Part shown: piece by piece, positions 17,217-25,767 of the stretch
Position numbering within the stretch: the stretch's first letter is position 1
Layout of the letters: each line of letters opens with the position of its first letter
Origin: Paraburkholderia guartelaensis
GTDB taxonomy: Bacteria > Pseudomonadota > Gammaproteobacteria > Burkholderiales > Burkholderiaceae
Assembly (NCBI RefSeq): GCF_004353905.1
Contig: NZ_SMOD01000001.1
Location: forward strand, 248,001 to 312,000
Direction of reading: 5' to 3'
Length of the DNA stretch: 64,000 nucleotides
The notes under the pieces: generated by a model
Told to the model about the DNA's origin: nothing
Database searches by the model: none
The model's input: only the letters and a program-made list of their open reading frames with translations
Program-made: the position numbers and the translations under genes

Positions 17217-17580
17217 GAGCGTTCTCCTCGAGCGTGTCGGCATTCGCGCCGGGTTCGGGCGGCAGGTCGCGCGCGCCTTCCTGTGAGCGGATCTGCATGC
17301 CCGCGCGCACGGGCACCATGCAGCTCTGGCGGCTCGGCACGCCGTCTATCTCCACGAGGCATTCGAAACATGCGCCCATCATGCAGAACGGCGCGCGTGG
17401 CGCACCCGAAACGGGCGTCGCGCGAAAGCGCGATACACCCGCGGCGAGCAGCGCGGCGGCGACGGAGCGGTCGGCGGGCACGGACAGCGGCTGGCCGTTG
17501 AACCAGATATCGACGCGCGTTTCGGCGTCGGAGAGCGTCTTGAACAGCGGCGCAGGCGCTTGGGTAGATTGGGCGGTCAT
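17206..17580 (-). CDS. 2Fe-2S ferredoxin-like gamma subunit (HcnA/OoxA-N type)
   Basis: A 124-residue protein with a plant-type [2Fe-2S] motif: FCMMGACFECLVEIDG, then a fourth Cys in RQSCMVPV. This is the small subunit that accompanies HcnB-like alpha subunits. The ATG at 17580 gives the family start (MTAQSTQAP); the longer frame overlaps the upstream gene. It ends by overlapping the alpha gene start, so translation is coupled. Confidence 0.87.
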   Translation of the reverse strand: MTAQSTQAPAPLFKTLSDAETRVDIWFNGQPLSVPADRSVAAALLAAGVSRFRATPVSGAPRAPFCMMGACFECLVEIDGVPSRQSCMVPVRAGMQIRSQEGARDLPPEPGANADTLEENAHAR

Positions 17581-17587
17581 GGCGGGG

Positions 17588-18730
17588 TTAGTGAGCGAGG
17601 ATCGGTTCGGCAGCCGCATCGGTTGCGAAGCGGCGCGCGGAGAATGCGGGCAGTTCAGCGGGCATTGGGCCACCCGTGATCCACGGCGCGATGCGCAGCG
17701 CGTGGGCCGCGGCGAGCGTCACGCCGCTATGGCAGGTGACGACGAAGGCACCCGGATGCGCCTCGGACTGGTCGTAGATCGGAAAGCCATCGGGGCTGTA
17801 GACGCGCAGCGCGGCCCACATGCGCACGAGCCGCACATGAGCGAGCATGGGAAACGCGCGCACGCCGCGCGCCGCGATCTGGCGCAGGATCGGCGTGGTG
17901 GTGAAGTCGTTGAAGCCGGCTTCTTCCATCGAGTCGCCGAACTGCACCGTGCCTTCGTCGGTCTGCCGCACGTTGATGGTCGGGTAGCGCAGAAACGGCT
18001 CGACGCGCTCGCTCACGAGCACCTGGCCGCGATTGGGCGCAACGGGGGCGTCCAGGCCCACATGCGGTGCCAGCGCGCGATTGCCTAGGCCGGCTGCGAG
18101 AACGACACGCGCAGCGCGATACACGCCGCGCCGGCCTTGCACGCTGAACCCGCCCGGCCCGGCGACGATACGCTCGGCGCGCTCGCCCGAGACGAGCCGT
18201 ACGCCGCGCCGCTGCATCGCGACATGGAGCGCGCGCAGCAGCTTGAGCGGATTGACGTGGCCATCCATCGGCGTATAGCTTGCGCCGACGACCGCGGGGC
18301 CGATGCCGGTCAGCCGCTCGCGCAGCTCGCGATGATTTAGTAGTTCGAAAGGATAGTCGCCGATCTCGGCCTGCAAAGTGGAGAGCCGTTTATGGCGCTC
18401 GGCGAGTTCTTCGTCCGAGAAGCAGATGTGAAAGCCGCCAGGCTGGCGCAGCGCGACGTCCACGCGCGCCTCGTCGGCGAGGCTTTGCGCGAGCAGCGGC
18501 CAACGCTGCGCCGAACTGCGCGACCAGCGCGCGTACGGCGAAAGGCCGTAACCCTTTCCCTGAATCCAGACGAGGCCGAAGTTGCCGCGCGAGGCGCGAA
18601 AGCCGCCGTCGTCCTCGTCGAGCACGGTCACGCGCGCGCCTTCGCGGGCGAGCCCATAGGCCACGGCGGAGCCGACGAGGCCGCCGCCGATCACGAGCAC
18701 GTCGGGGCTCGCGGTGGAGTTTTGTGTCAT
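17588..18730 (-). CDS. DadA-type FAD oxidase, first beta subunit
   Basis: A 380-residue DAO-family flavoprotein with the FAD motif VLVIGGGLVGSAVAYGLAR and a late CHSGVTLAAAHALR flavin loop. It resembles beta subunits of opine oxidases and HcnC. The start at 18730 overlaps the permease stop (ATGA). Seven bases separate its stop from the 2Fe-2S gene start, so beta, gamma and alpha are made in order from one message. The hydride donor is probably an N-substituted or D-amino acid; the exact one cannot be read from sequence. Confidence 0.88.
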   Translation of the reverse strand: MTQNSTASPDVLVIGGGLVGSAVAYGLAREGARVTVLDEDDGGFRASRGNFGLVWIQGKGYGLSPYARWSRSSAQRWPLLAQSLADEARVDVALRQPGGFHICFSDEELAERHKRLSTLQAEIGDYPFELLNHRELRERLTGIGPAVVGASYTPMDGHVNPLKLLRALHVAMQRRGVRLVSGERAERIVAGPGGFSVQGRRGVYRAARVVLAAGLGNRALAPHVGLDAPVAPNRGQVLVSERVEPFLRYPTINVRQTDEGTVQFGDSMEEAGFNDFTTTPILRQIAARGVRAFPMLAHVRLVRMWAALRVYSPDGFPIYDQSEAHPGAFVVTCHSGVTLAAAHALRIAPWITGGPMPAELPAFSARRFATDAAAEPILAH

Positions 18731-19524
18731 CGGGCTTCTCCGATCAGGATGCGGTCCAGCCCGACCATGCGGTCGAGCAGCAGCATCAGCAGGATCGTGC
18801 CGACGATCAGCACCGCCGACACCGAGGTGACGAGCGGATCGATCGTCTGCGCGATCTGGTTGTACATGGCGACGGGCAGCGTGGTGGTGCCGGGCGTCGC
18901 GACGAAAATGGTCATGGTGAGCTCGTCGAAGCTCTGGATGAACGACAGCACCCAGCCGCCTGCCACGCCCGTGCGGATCATCGGCAGCACCACGCGGCGG
19001 AATGCCGTGAAGCGGCTCGCGCCACAGGAAAGCGCCGCGCGCTCGGCGTCGCGATCGAGGCCGACTGCCGAAGAAAGCGCGAGACGCAGTGCATACGGCA
19101 GCACGATCACCACGTGCGCGGCGACGAGCGCCCAGAACGACCCGTTCAGGTTGAGCAGCGAGAGAAAGCGCAGGAACGCGATGCCGAGCACGACGGCGGG
19201 AATCATCATCGGCGAGAGGAAGAAGCTCACCAGCGCGCCGCGGCCTGCAAAGCGGTAGCGCGCGATGGCGAGCGCGGCGGGCACTGCGAGCGCCACGCCG
19301 ATGGTGGCGGCGGCGAACGCAAGGCGCACGGAGAGCCAGAACGCCGAGACGATGTCGCCGTTCTGCCAGATCGCGCGAAACCAGCGCAGCGAGGCGCCGT
19401 CGAACGGCATCGAGATATAGCCCTTGTCCGTGAAGGCCACGAGCAGCACGACGACGATGGGTGCGAGCATGAAGGCGAGAAAGAGCGCGTTGAACGCGAG
19501 CCCGAGGAATCCGTTGCGTTTCAT
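18727..19524 (-). CDS. polyamine-type ABC transporter permease (PotC-like)
   Basis: A 265-residue inner-membrane permease with about six hydrophobic segments. The EAA coupling loop, ALSCGASRFTAFRRVVLP, lies near 165-182. It follows the first permease with a 12-base gap and its stop overlaps the oxidase gene. The PotABCD-like family also carries opines, iron or phosphonates, so polyamine type means transporter class, not proven substrate. Confidence 0.9.
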   Translation of the reverse strand: MKRNGFLGLAFNALFLAFMLAPIVVVLLVAFTDKGYISMPFDGASLRWFRAIWQNGDIVSAFWLSVRLAFAAATIGVALAVPAALAIARYRFAGRGALVSFFLSPMMIPAVVLGIAFLRFLSLLNLNGSFWALVAAHVVIVLPYALRLALSSAVGLDRDAERAALSCGASRFTAFRRVVLPMIRTGVAGGWVLSFIQSFDELTMTIFVATPGTTTLPVAMYNQIAQTIDPLVTSVSAVLIVGTILLMLLLDRMVGLDRILIGEAR

Positions 19525-19536
19525 GGCGGGGCCCCT

Positions 19537-20409
19537 TCAGTCGAAGATATGCTTGAAACGGCGTTCGGCGAGACGGCTGCAGCCCATCACGATCGCCACG
19601 TTGGCGATCAGCAGCAGCACGGCAATGCTCGCGCCGAGCGGCCAGTTCAGGGTGCCGAGGAACTCGTCGTAGGCGGCCGTGGCGACGACTTTCAGGCGCC
19701 GTCCGCCGATCAGCGCGGGCGTGGCGAACGCGGAGGCCGAGAGCGCGAACACGATGATCGAGCCCGAGAGCACGCCCGGCATGATCTGCGGCAGGATCAC
19801 GCGGCGGAACACGCGCAGCGGCGAGGCGCCGAGCGAGCGCCCGGCCCATTCCACTTGGGGATCGAGCTTTTGAAGCGTCGCCCAGACCGACATCACCATG
19901 AACGGAACGAGCACGTGTGTAAGGGCGATGATGGTGCCCGTCATGGTGAACACGAGACGAATGGGCTCGTCGGTGATGTGCAGCGCCTGCAGCGCGTTGT
20001 TGAGCACCCCGTTATTGCCCAGCAGGATTTGCCAGCCGAGTGTGCGCACCACCACCGAGATCAGCAGCGGGCCGAGCACGATTAGCAGGCAAACGGATTG
20101 CCAGGGCCTGCGCATGCGCGCGAGCACCAGCGTTTCGGGCACGCCCAGCACGATGGAAAGCAGCGTGACGGCGAATGCGAGTCCCGCCGTGCGCAGGAAA
20201 ATTTCGCCGTAGTAGGGATCGCTCAGGACCTCCAGGTAATTGGTGGCGGTCCAGCCGCGTTGTACGCCCGCGATGTCGCTGAACACATGAAACGAGAGCA
20301 CGAAGGTGAGCAGGAGCGGCACCAGCAGGAGCGCGAGAAAAAGCAGCAGCGCAGGCGCGGAGAGCAGCCACGGCGCGGCGCCCGCGCGCGAGTCGTCAAG
20401 CGTTGCCAT
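19537..20409 (-). CDS. polyamine-type ABC transporter permease (PotB-like)
   Basis: A 290-residue inner-membrane permease. A long first hydrophobic helix (LLFLALLLVPLLLTFVLSF) begins near residue 21, and the EAA loop GRSLGASPLRVFRRVILP is near 191-208. The start at 20409 lies inside the 3' end of the ATPase gene (14-base overlap). The longer frame to 20514 is a shadow of that gene and is rejected. Confidence 0.9.
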   Translation of the reverse strand: MATLDDSRAGAAPWLLSAPALLLFLALLLVPLLLTFVLSFHVFSDIAGVQRGWTATNYLEVLSDPYYGEIFLRTAGLAFAVTLLSIVLGVPETLVLARMRRPWQSVCLLIVLGPLLISVVVRTLGWQILLGNNGVLNNALQALHITDEPIRLVFTMTGTIIALTHVLVPFMVMSVWATLQKLDPQVEWAGRSLGASPLRVFRRVILPQIMPGVLSGSIIVFALSASAFATPALIGGRRLKVVATAAYDEFLGTLNWPLGASIAVLLLIANVAIVMGCSRLAERRFKHIFD

Positions 20410-21466
20410 GAGTGCCCTCCCGCGTGAGCACGCGCAGATCGTCGTCGGTCCAGGCGAGGCCCACTTCGTGGCCTTCCTCGGGCGGCGGCGCGCCATGGTT
20501 CGGTTGGGCGACATGCAGCTTGCCGAGCGAGGTTTCCACCGCGAGCAGCCATTGATTGCCCACGAACACGCGCGTCGTCACGCGCCCCGTGAGGCGCGCG
20601 TCGCCATTGGCCAGATGCACTTTTTCAGGGCGGATATAGACGTTCACGGCGCCCGCCACCTCGCGGCCTTCGTGCGGCACGTGCAGCATCGTCCCGGCGA
20701 CCTCGACCTCGGCGCAGCGCGGATTGCGGCGCAGCACTTCGCCCGCGAGCGTATTGGTGCGGCCAAGAAAGGTGGAAGCGAAGGGCGTGGCCGGGCGCTC
20801 GTAAGCGTCGAACGGCGTACTCAACTGCGCGATGGTGCCGCGGTGCATGACGGCAATCCGATCGCTCATCGTCATCGCTTCCACCTGGTCGTGCGTCACG
20901 AGAAGGGTCGTGATGCCAAGGCGTTTCTGGATCGCGCGTAGTTCTATATGCATCTCCTCGCGCAGCTTGGCGTCGAGGTTCGACATCGGCTCGTCGAGCA
21001 GCAAGAGTTCGGGCTGCATCGCAAGTGCGCGGGCGATCGCCACGCGCTGGCGCTGGCCGCCCGAAAGCTCCTTCGGGTAGCGCGCGTCGAGCCCGCGCAA
21101 ACGCACGAGTTCCAGCGCCTCGGCAATGCGCTCCGCGCGTTGCGCGCGCTTCATCTTCTGCATCTCCAGACCGAAGCCCACGTTACCGGCCACGGTCATG
21201 TGCGGAAAGAGCGCATAGCTTTGAAACACCACGCCGATGCCGCGTTTCTCCGGCCGTTCGTTTGTGATGTCGCGGCCATCGAGCGTGATGCGGCCGGTGC
21301 TCGGCGTGACGAAGCCCGCGATCATCTGCAGTGTGGTCGTCTTGCCGCAGCCCGAGGGACCGAGCAGCGAGAGAAACTCGCCACGCGCGACCGTGAGGTC
21401 GATCTGCTCGATCGCCGTGAAGTCGCCGTAGCGCTTCGATATGCCTTGCAGGGTGAGGAAGCTCAT
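20396..21466 (-). CDS. ABC transporter ATP-binding protein (PotA-like)
   Basis: A 356-residue ATPase. Walker A is GPSGCGKTTT (about 36-45), the Q-loop is VVFQSYALFP, the signature LSGGQRQR is near 135, and Walker B is LLLLDEPMSNLD, followed by a switch His in LVTHDQ. A C-terminal TOBE region (about 275-345) is typical of polyamine, opine and iron importers. It lies between the binding protein and the two permeases in one operon. Confidence 0.94.
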   Translation of the reverse strand: MSFLTLQGISKRYGDFTAIEQIDLTVARGEFLSLLGPSGCGKTTTLQMIAGFVTPSTGRITLDGRDITNERPEKRGIGVVFQSYALFPHMTVAGNVGFGLEMQKMKRAQRAERIAEALELVRLRGLDARYPKELSGGQRQRVAIARALAMQPELLLLDEPMSNLDAKLREEMHIELRAIQKRLGITTLLVTHDQVEAMTMSDRIAVMHRGTIAQLSTPFDAYERPATPFASTFLGRTNTLAGEVLRRNPRCAEVEVAGTMLHVPHEGREVAGAVNVYIRPEKVHLANGDARLTGRVTTRVFVGNQWLLAVETSLGKLHVAQPNHGAPPPEEGHEVGLAWTDDDLRVLTREGTHGNA

Positions 21467-21515
21467 GAGCGTCGGTCCTCGCTGTGCGTTGCGTGCGGGT
21501 CAGGGAGCGCGCGCA

Positions 21516-22583
21516 TCAGCGCTCGACCGAACGGTTCCAGCGCTCGGTCCACTCGGTGCGATGCTCGTTGATGGTGGTCCAGTCCATCGCCGTGAGCTTC
21601 GAGATCTGGTCGGGACCGTAAGGCACGCGCGCGGCCACTTCAGGCGTGAGCTTGACGTTCTTGTTGACGGGGCCGAGGCCGATGTCCGCGGCCTGCTGGG
21701 CCTGCACTTCGGGGCTCAGCAGGAACTGGATGAACTGCTGCGAGAGCTGCGGCTGCGCGTTCTGCGCGATAGAGCATGCGGCTACCTGCAGCGCCACGCC
21801 GCCTTCCTTCGGGTAGATGAACTTGAGCGGGAAGCCGGTGTTTTGCAGCGCCACCGCGCGACCACTGCCGTAAGGCGCGATGATCACGTCGCCGGACTGC
21901 ATGAGGCCGTCCATTTCGCCAGGCGTGGGAGCCCACGAAAGCACATTGGGCGCGACCTGCTTCGTCATCGCCTTGAAGCCGGGGTCGATGTCCTTCTCGC
22001 CGCCGCCGTTCAGGCGCGCGAGCATCACGAGCGTATGCAGGCCGTAGGTGTTGGTGATGGGCGGCACGCCGAGCTTGCCTTTCACGCGCGCGTCTTCGAG
22101 CGACTTCCACGAATCGGGCGCGGGCAGGCCGAGCTTTTTGAACGCCTGTTCGTTATAGCCGATGCCGGTCGCCACCATGCCCACGCCCACCGCGGTCGGG
22201 CCAATGTGCGCGAGCGGATAGAGGTCCTTCATGACCGGGGCGTCGTCGAGCTTGCCGCACAGGCCGAGTTGCATCGCCTGGTACATCGGGCCGTCGTCCA
22301 TCACGGCGACGTTGATCTGCTCGTGTCCCTTTTGCGCCTGGAGCTTGGCGAGCGTATCGCTCGAATTGCCCGCCACGTAGACGATCTTGACGTCATGCGC
22401 CTTTTCGAACGCCGGGATGATCTTCTGACGATAGAGCTGCTCATTGGAGCCGCCGACGTTGGCGACGTACAGCGTGGTTTCGGCCTGGGCGAGCGAGGCC
22501 GCGGCGAGCGTGCCGGCGACGGCGAGTGCGACGAATGCGGCTTTGGGGGAGAAGGTTGAACGACGGCGCATCGCGGCTTTCAT
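21516..22583 (-). CDS. periplasmic solute-binding protein (PotD/extracellular type 1)
   Basis: A 355-residue binding protein. The ATG at 22583 is chosen because GGAGAT lies eight bases upstream and the protein then opens with a basic stretch (MKAAMRRRS) and a signal peptide ending SLAQAE. The mature protein begins ETTLYVANVGGS and has the two-lobe pattern of PotD-like proteins. It is first in the operon and should define what the cluster imports. The pocket does not show the full polyamine acidic set to my eye, so the ligand is left open. Confidence 0.88.
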   Translation of the reverse strand: MKAAMRRRSTFSPKAAFVALAVAGTLAAASLAQAETTLYVANVGGSNEQLYRQKIIPAFEKAHDVKIVYVAGNSSDTLAKLQAQKGHEQINVAVMDDGPMYQAMQLGLCGKLDDAPVMKDLYPLAHIGPTAVGVGMVATGIGYNEQAFKKLGLPAPDSWKSLEDARVKGKLGVPPITNTYGLHTLVMLARLNGGGEKDIDPGFKAMTKQVAPNVLSWAPTPGEMDGLMQSGDVIIAPYGSGRAVALQNTGFPLKFIYPKEGGVALQVAACSIAQNAQPQLSQQFIQFLLSPEVQAQQAADIGLGPVNKNVKLTPEVAARVPYGPDQISKLTAMDWTTINEHRTEWTERWNRSVER

Positions 22584-22705
22584 GACGACGATCTCCATTC
22601 GAGTGTGGGGAACGGCGAACCGGACAGTGCGCCGATGCATCGCAGTCTGTGCCGCGCTGGCCATATCGTCCAATACGAATAAAATGCCAACCTATACGGG
22701 AATGA

Positions 22706-22756
22706 TATGGACCAGGGTTAGGCCCTGGCGTATGGACCAGGCTCAAATCAGGGTTA
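22706..22756. promoter_or_regulatory. repeated operator-like elements between importer operon and LysR gene
   Basis: TATGGACCAGG occurs at 22706-22716 and again at 22731-22741, 25 bases apart. CAGGGTTA occurs at 22713-22720 and 22749-22756. CCAGGG TTAGG CCCTGG (22712-22728) is an inverted repeat. All lie in the 191-base divergent promoter, just before the TTG start of the LysR gene. LysR proteins bind paired sites of this kind, so this is the likely recognition region. Confidence 0.6.
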
Positions 22757-22774
22757 AGCCCAGGAGAGATCACC

Positions 22775-23722
22775 TTGAATCTGAAGCACGTCGAGGCGTT
22801 TCGCGCGGTGATGGTGTCGGGCTCGATGACGGCCGCCGCGAAGGCGCTCTACACCTCCCAGCCCAACGTGAGCCGCCTGATTGGGCAACTGGAGCGCGAG
22901 ACCGGCCTCACGCTGTTTCAGCGTGTGGGCATCCGCCTCATTCCTACGAGCGAGGGCAATGCGTTTTTTCGCGAAGTCGAGCGCGCGTATGTGGGCCTGC
23001 AAGGACTCAGCACCGCCGCCGCGCAAATCCGCAATCTCGGCAGCGGCCGTCTGCGCATTGCCGCAATGCCTTCGGCTGGGCTCACGCTCGTGCCGCATGC
23101 CATCGACAAGTTCCGCCGCCTCTTTCCCGGCGTGACGGTCTCGTTGCACGTGAATACATCGGGCACGGTGAACCACTGGACCGGTTCGCAGTTCTGCGAT
23201 CTGGGTGTGGCGGTGTACATCAGCGAAGCGTCGAACTGCGAGGTCGAATTGCTTTCGAAGGTCGCGGCCGTCTGCGTGATGCCGGCCACCCATGCGCTCG
23301 CGAAAAAGGCCATGATCCGGCCTGCCGATCTGGAGGGGGAATCGTTCATCTCGCTGTGCCATGGCGACGGCACGCGCACGCAAATGGACGAGGTGTTCCA
23401 GCGCGCGGGCGTGGAGCGCGTGCTCGCCATCGAGGCCCAGTACACGGCGATCTGCTGCGAGATGGTCCGCTGCGGCATGGGCGTGACGCTTGCGCATCCC
23501 ATCGTCGCGCGTGATTTCGCGGGGCCGGACATCGCGATCCGGCCGTTCTCGCCGGCGGTGCTGTTCCCGACGTACCTGCTGTTTCCGCCGAACCGGCCGC
23601 GCGAGCGTCTCGTGGCCGAATTCGTCGAGGTGCTGCGCGAGCACCACGACGGTCTGATTGCTCAGATGAAAGCGCCCGATCGCGAGCCCGCGCGCAAACG
23701 CACGAAGAAAGCGGCGGCTTGA
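22775..23722 (+). CDS. LysR regulator of OccR/NocR type
   Basis: A 315-residue LysR protein. It begins at TTG 22775 with AGGAGAG upstream. The N-terminus, MNLKHVEAFRAVMVSGSMTA, is very like the opine-responsive regulators OccR and NocR, and the helix-turn-helix continues as AALYTSQPNVSRLIGQLE-like sequence. It is divergent from the importer/oxidase operon, which it probably activates when the substrate is present. The C-terminus ends in a basic tail (RKRTKKAAA). Resemblance to OccR/NocR is from memory of the family, not an alignment. Confidence 0.88.
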   Translation: MNLKHVEAFRAVMVSGSMTAAAKALYTSQPNVSRLIGQLERETGLTLFQRVGIRLIPTSEGNAFFREVERAYVGLQGLSTAAAQIRNLGSGRLRIAAMPSAGLTLVPHAIDKFRRLFPGVTVSLHVNTSGTVNHWTGSQFCDLGVAVYISEASNCEVELLSKVAAVCVMPATHALAKKAMIRPADLEGESFISLCHGDGTRTQMDEVFQRAGVERVLAIEAQYTAICCEMVRCGMGVTLAHPIVARDFAGPDIAIRPFSPAVLFPTYLLFPPNRPRERLVAEFVEVLREHHDGLIAQMKAPDREPARKRTKKAAA

Positions 23723-23742
23723 CGGTGGCTTGAGGCGCGCGA

Positions 23743-24672
23743 TCAGGCGTTGCTTTTTGCGCCGCGCTTCTTATGCGCCGCGCGCTCCACGAGATGCTCG
23801 ACCATGCGCTGCGCCGCCGGCTGAAGCGTGTCGAACGCACGAAAGCAGACGATGAAACGCCGCCGCGCCCAGGCGTCGGTGAGGGGGATGGTGTGCACGT
23901 CCAGGATGCGCCGGTAAGTGTTGCTCACCTCCTGGGGCACGACGCTGATGCCGAGATTGGCGGCCACCACGCGAAACGCCGCGTCGAGCGTCGACACCAC
24001 CGCGCGATAGGCGACCGTGCGCCCGCTGCGCGCCGCCGACTGCCGTAGCATCGTATGCACGGCGGTGGAGGTCGGCAGGCCCACGTGCTCGTAATCGAGC
24101 GTTTCCTCGAAGGCAATGGTGCGGCGTTTCGCGAGCGGGTGCTCGGGATGCACGGCGAGCACCAGCCGGTCTTCGCGCCAGGGACGCGATTGCAGTCCCC
24201 CGAGTTCCACGTTGTCCCAGCACACGCCGAGCGACGCCGCGCCGTCGCGCACGCGCTCCACGAGTTCGTGCGAGGTGCGCTCTTCCACGTTCACGCGAAT
24301 GTTCTTGTAGGCCGGCAAGCGCATGAACGACGCGAGATCGTCGAGCAGCGCCTCGGCGATCGCGGAGGCCGAGGCGCACACGCTCACGCTGCCCGAGAGG
24401 CCGCTGCCGAGCGCGGCGACGTCGCTGGCCGCGCGCTCGAGCGTGAATATCACGCTGCGCGCGTGTTCGAGCAGAGCGACGCCCGCCGCGGTGGGCTGCA
24501 CGCCGCGGCGCGAGCGCGTGAGCAGCGGCACGCCGAATTCGCTTTCGAGCTGGGCGATGCGCTTGCTGATGGCCGAGGGCTCGATGTGCTCCTCGCGCGC
24601 CGCGCGCCCCATGTTGCCGTGCTCGCACACGCTCACGAGCAGGCGCAGGGTCTTGAGGTCGATGTCGTGCAC
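23743..24672 (-). CDS. LysR-family regulator of the HMG-lyase/CoA-transferase cluster
   Basis: A 309-residue LysR protein with the helix-turn-helix MGRAAREEHIEPSAISKRIA near residues 21-40. It begins at GTG 24672 with AGGAGA upstream. It is divergent from the HMG-CoA-lyase-type gene over 128 bases that contain a 9-8-9 palindrome (24725-24750). It most likely controls that operon in response to the organic acid it degrades. Confidence 0.9.
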   Translation of the reverse strand: MHDIDLKTLRLLVSVCEHGNMGRAAREEHIEPSAISKRIAQLESEFGVPLLTRSRRGVQPTAAGVALLEHARSVIFTLERAASDVAALGSGLSGSVSVCASASAIAEALLDDLASFMRLPAYKNIRVNVEERTSHELVERVRDGAASLGVCWDNVELGGLQSRPWREDRLVLAVHPEHPLAKRRTIAFEETLDYEHVGLPTSTAVHTMLRQSAARSGRTVAYRAVVSTLDAAFRVVAANLGISVVPQEVSNTYRRILDVHTIPLTDAWARRRFIVCFRAFDTLQPAAQRMVEHLVERAAHKKRGAKSNA

Positions 24673-24724
24673 GGTGTCTCCTGACTGCGTTTCTGTATGT
24701 TTCCAGATTGGAATCTTGAAGCTT

Positions 24725-24750
24725 GCAAAATACCGCTTTATGTATTTTGC
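24725..24750. promoter_or_regulatory. LysR operator palindrome in divergent promoter
   Basis: GCAAAATAC, eight bases, GTATTTTGC: a perfect 9-base inverted repeat, AT-rich against its surroundings, about 53 bases upstream of the LysR gene start and 51 before the lyase start. It contains the T-N11-A spacing usual for LysR sites. Confidence 0.7.
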
Positions 24751-24800
24751 GGAATGCCTAAAGTTAGCACATCGCTGGAGACAAAAACGGAGACACCTTC

Positions 24801-25751
24801 ATGCCCCCATTACCTCAGTGGGCCCAGACGCGCGCCGTGATACGCGAGGTCGGCCTGCGCGACGGCCTGCAGAGCATCCAGACGGTGCTGCCCACCGAAC
24901 ACAAGATCGACTGGATCCGCGCCGCGCACGAAGCCGGCCAGCGCGAGATCGAGGTGGGCTCGTTCGTGCCTGCGCGCCTGCTGCCACAGCTCGCGGACAC
25001 GGCGGAACTCGTCGCCTATGCAAAGACTCTGCCGGACCTCTTCGTCTCGGTGCTCGTGCCGAACCTGAAGGGCGCCGAGCGCGCGCTGGAAGCGCAAGCG
25101 GACCTGATGCTCGTGCCCCTTTCCGCGAGTGAAGCGCATAGCCTCGCGAACCTGCGCAAGACGCCCGATGAAGTCGTGGCCGAAGTGGCGCGCATACGCG
25201 CCGCGCGCGACGCCAGCGGCGCGAAGACGCTGATCGAAGGCGGCATCGGCACGGCGTTCGGCTGCACGCTGCAAGGGCGCGTCGAGCCCGCCGAGGTGCT
25301 GCGCTGCATGCAGGCGCTGCTCGACGCGGGCACGGATCGCGTGAGCCTCGCTGACACCGTGGGCTACGCCAACCCCGCCGCCGTGCGCGAACTCTTCGAG
25401 GCCGCCCGCGAGATCGCGGGCGAGCGGTTGTGCTGCGCGCACTTTCACGACACGCGCGGCCTCGCGCTCGCCAACGTTTATGCCGCACTGGAGGCGGGTG
25501 TGACCCGCTTCGACGCCACGCTCGGCGGCATCGGCGGCTGTCCGCATGCGCCGGGCGCGAGCGGCAATGCGTCGAGCGAAGACCTCGCGTTCATGCTCGC
25601 CGACATGGGCATCGACACCGGCATCGACATCGAACGGTTGCTGGCGCTGCGCGCGCGCGTGGCCCAGTGGCTGGAGGGCGAAACGCTGCATGGCACGCTC
25701 TGGCGTGCCGGTCTGCCGAAAACCTTTGGCGCAATCGCGCGTCACGCCTGA
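24801..25751 (+). CDS. hydroxymethylglutaryl-CoA lyase family protein
   Basis: A 316-residue TIM-barrel lyase of the HMGL-like family. The N-terminal REVGLRDGLQ (about 15-24) gives the metal and catalytic Arg/Asp. The C-terminal signature GGIGGCPHAPGASGN carries the catalytic Cys, and CAHFHDTRG gives metal-binding His residues. It would split a 3-hydroxy-3-methyl acyl-CoA, such as HMG-CoA, to acetyl-CoA plus a keto acid. The CoA transferase gene begins 16 bases after its stop and probably makes its substrate. Citramalyl-CoA-like substrates are an alternative. Confidence 0.9.
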   Translation: MPPLPQWAQTRAVIREVGLRDGLQSIQTVLPTEHKIDWIRAAHEAGQREIEVGSFVPARLLPQLADTAELVAYAKTLPDLFVSVLVPNLKGAERALEAQADLMLVPLSASEAHSLANLRKTPDEVVAEVARIRAARDASGAKTLIEGGIGTAFGCTLQGRVEPAEVLRCMQALLDAGTDRVSLADTVGYANPAAVRELFEAAREIAGERLCCAHFHDTRGLALANVYAALEAGVTRFDATLGGIGGCPHAPGASGNASSEDLAFMLADMGIDTGIDIERLLALRARVAQWLEGETLHGTLWRAGLPKTFGAIARHA

Positions 25752-25767
25752 TTAGTTTGAGATCCTT

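Noticed and set aside
17588-19849. 753-codon frame that would fuse the DadA-type oxidase to upstream sequence
   Set aside because: The first 370 codons are an out-of-frame reading of the two permease genes; the oxidase begins at the ATG overlapping the permease stop.
18280-20085. 601-codon plus-strand open frame
   Set aside because: Arg/His/Asp/Glu-rich shadow of the oxidase and permease genes with no ribosome site or motif.
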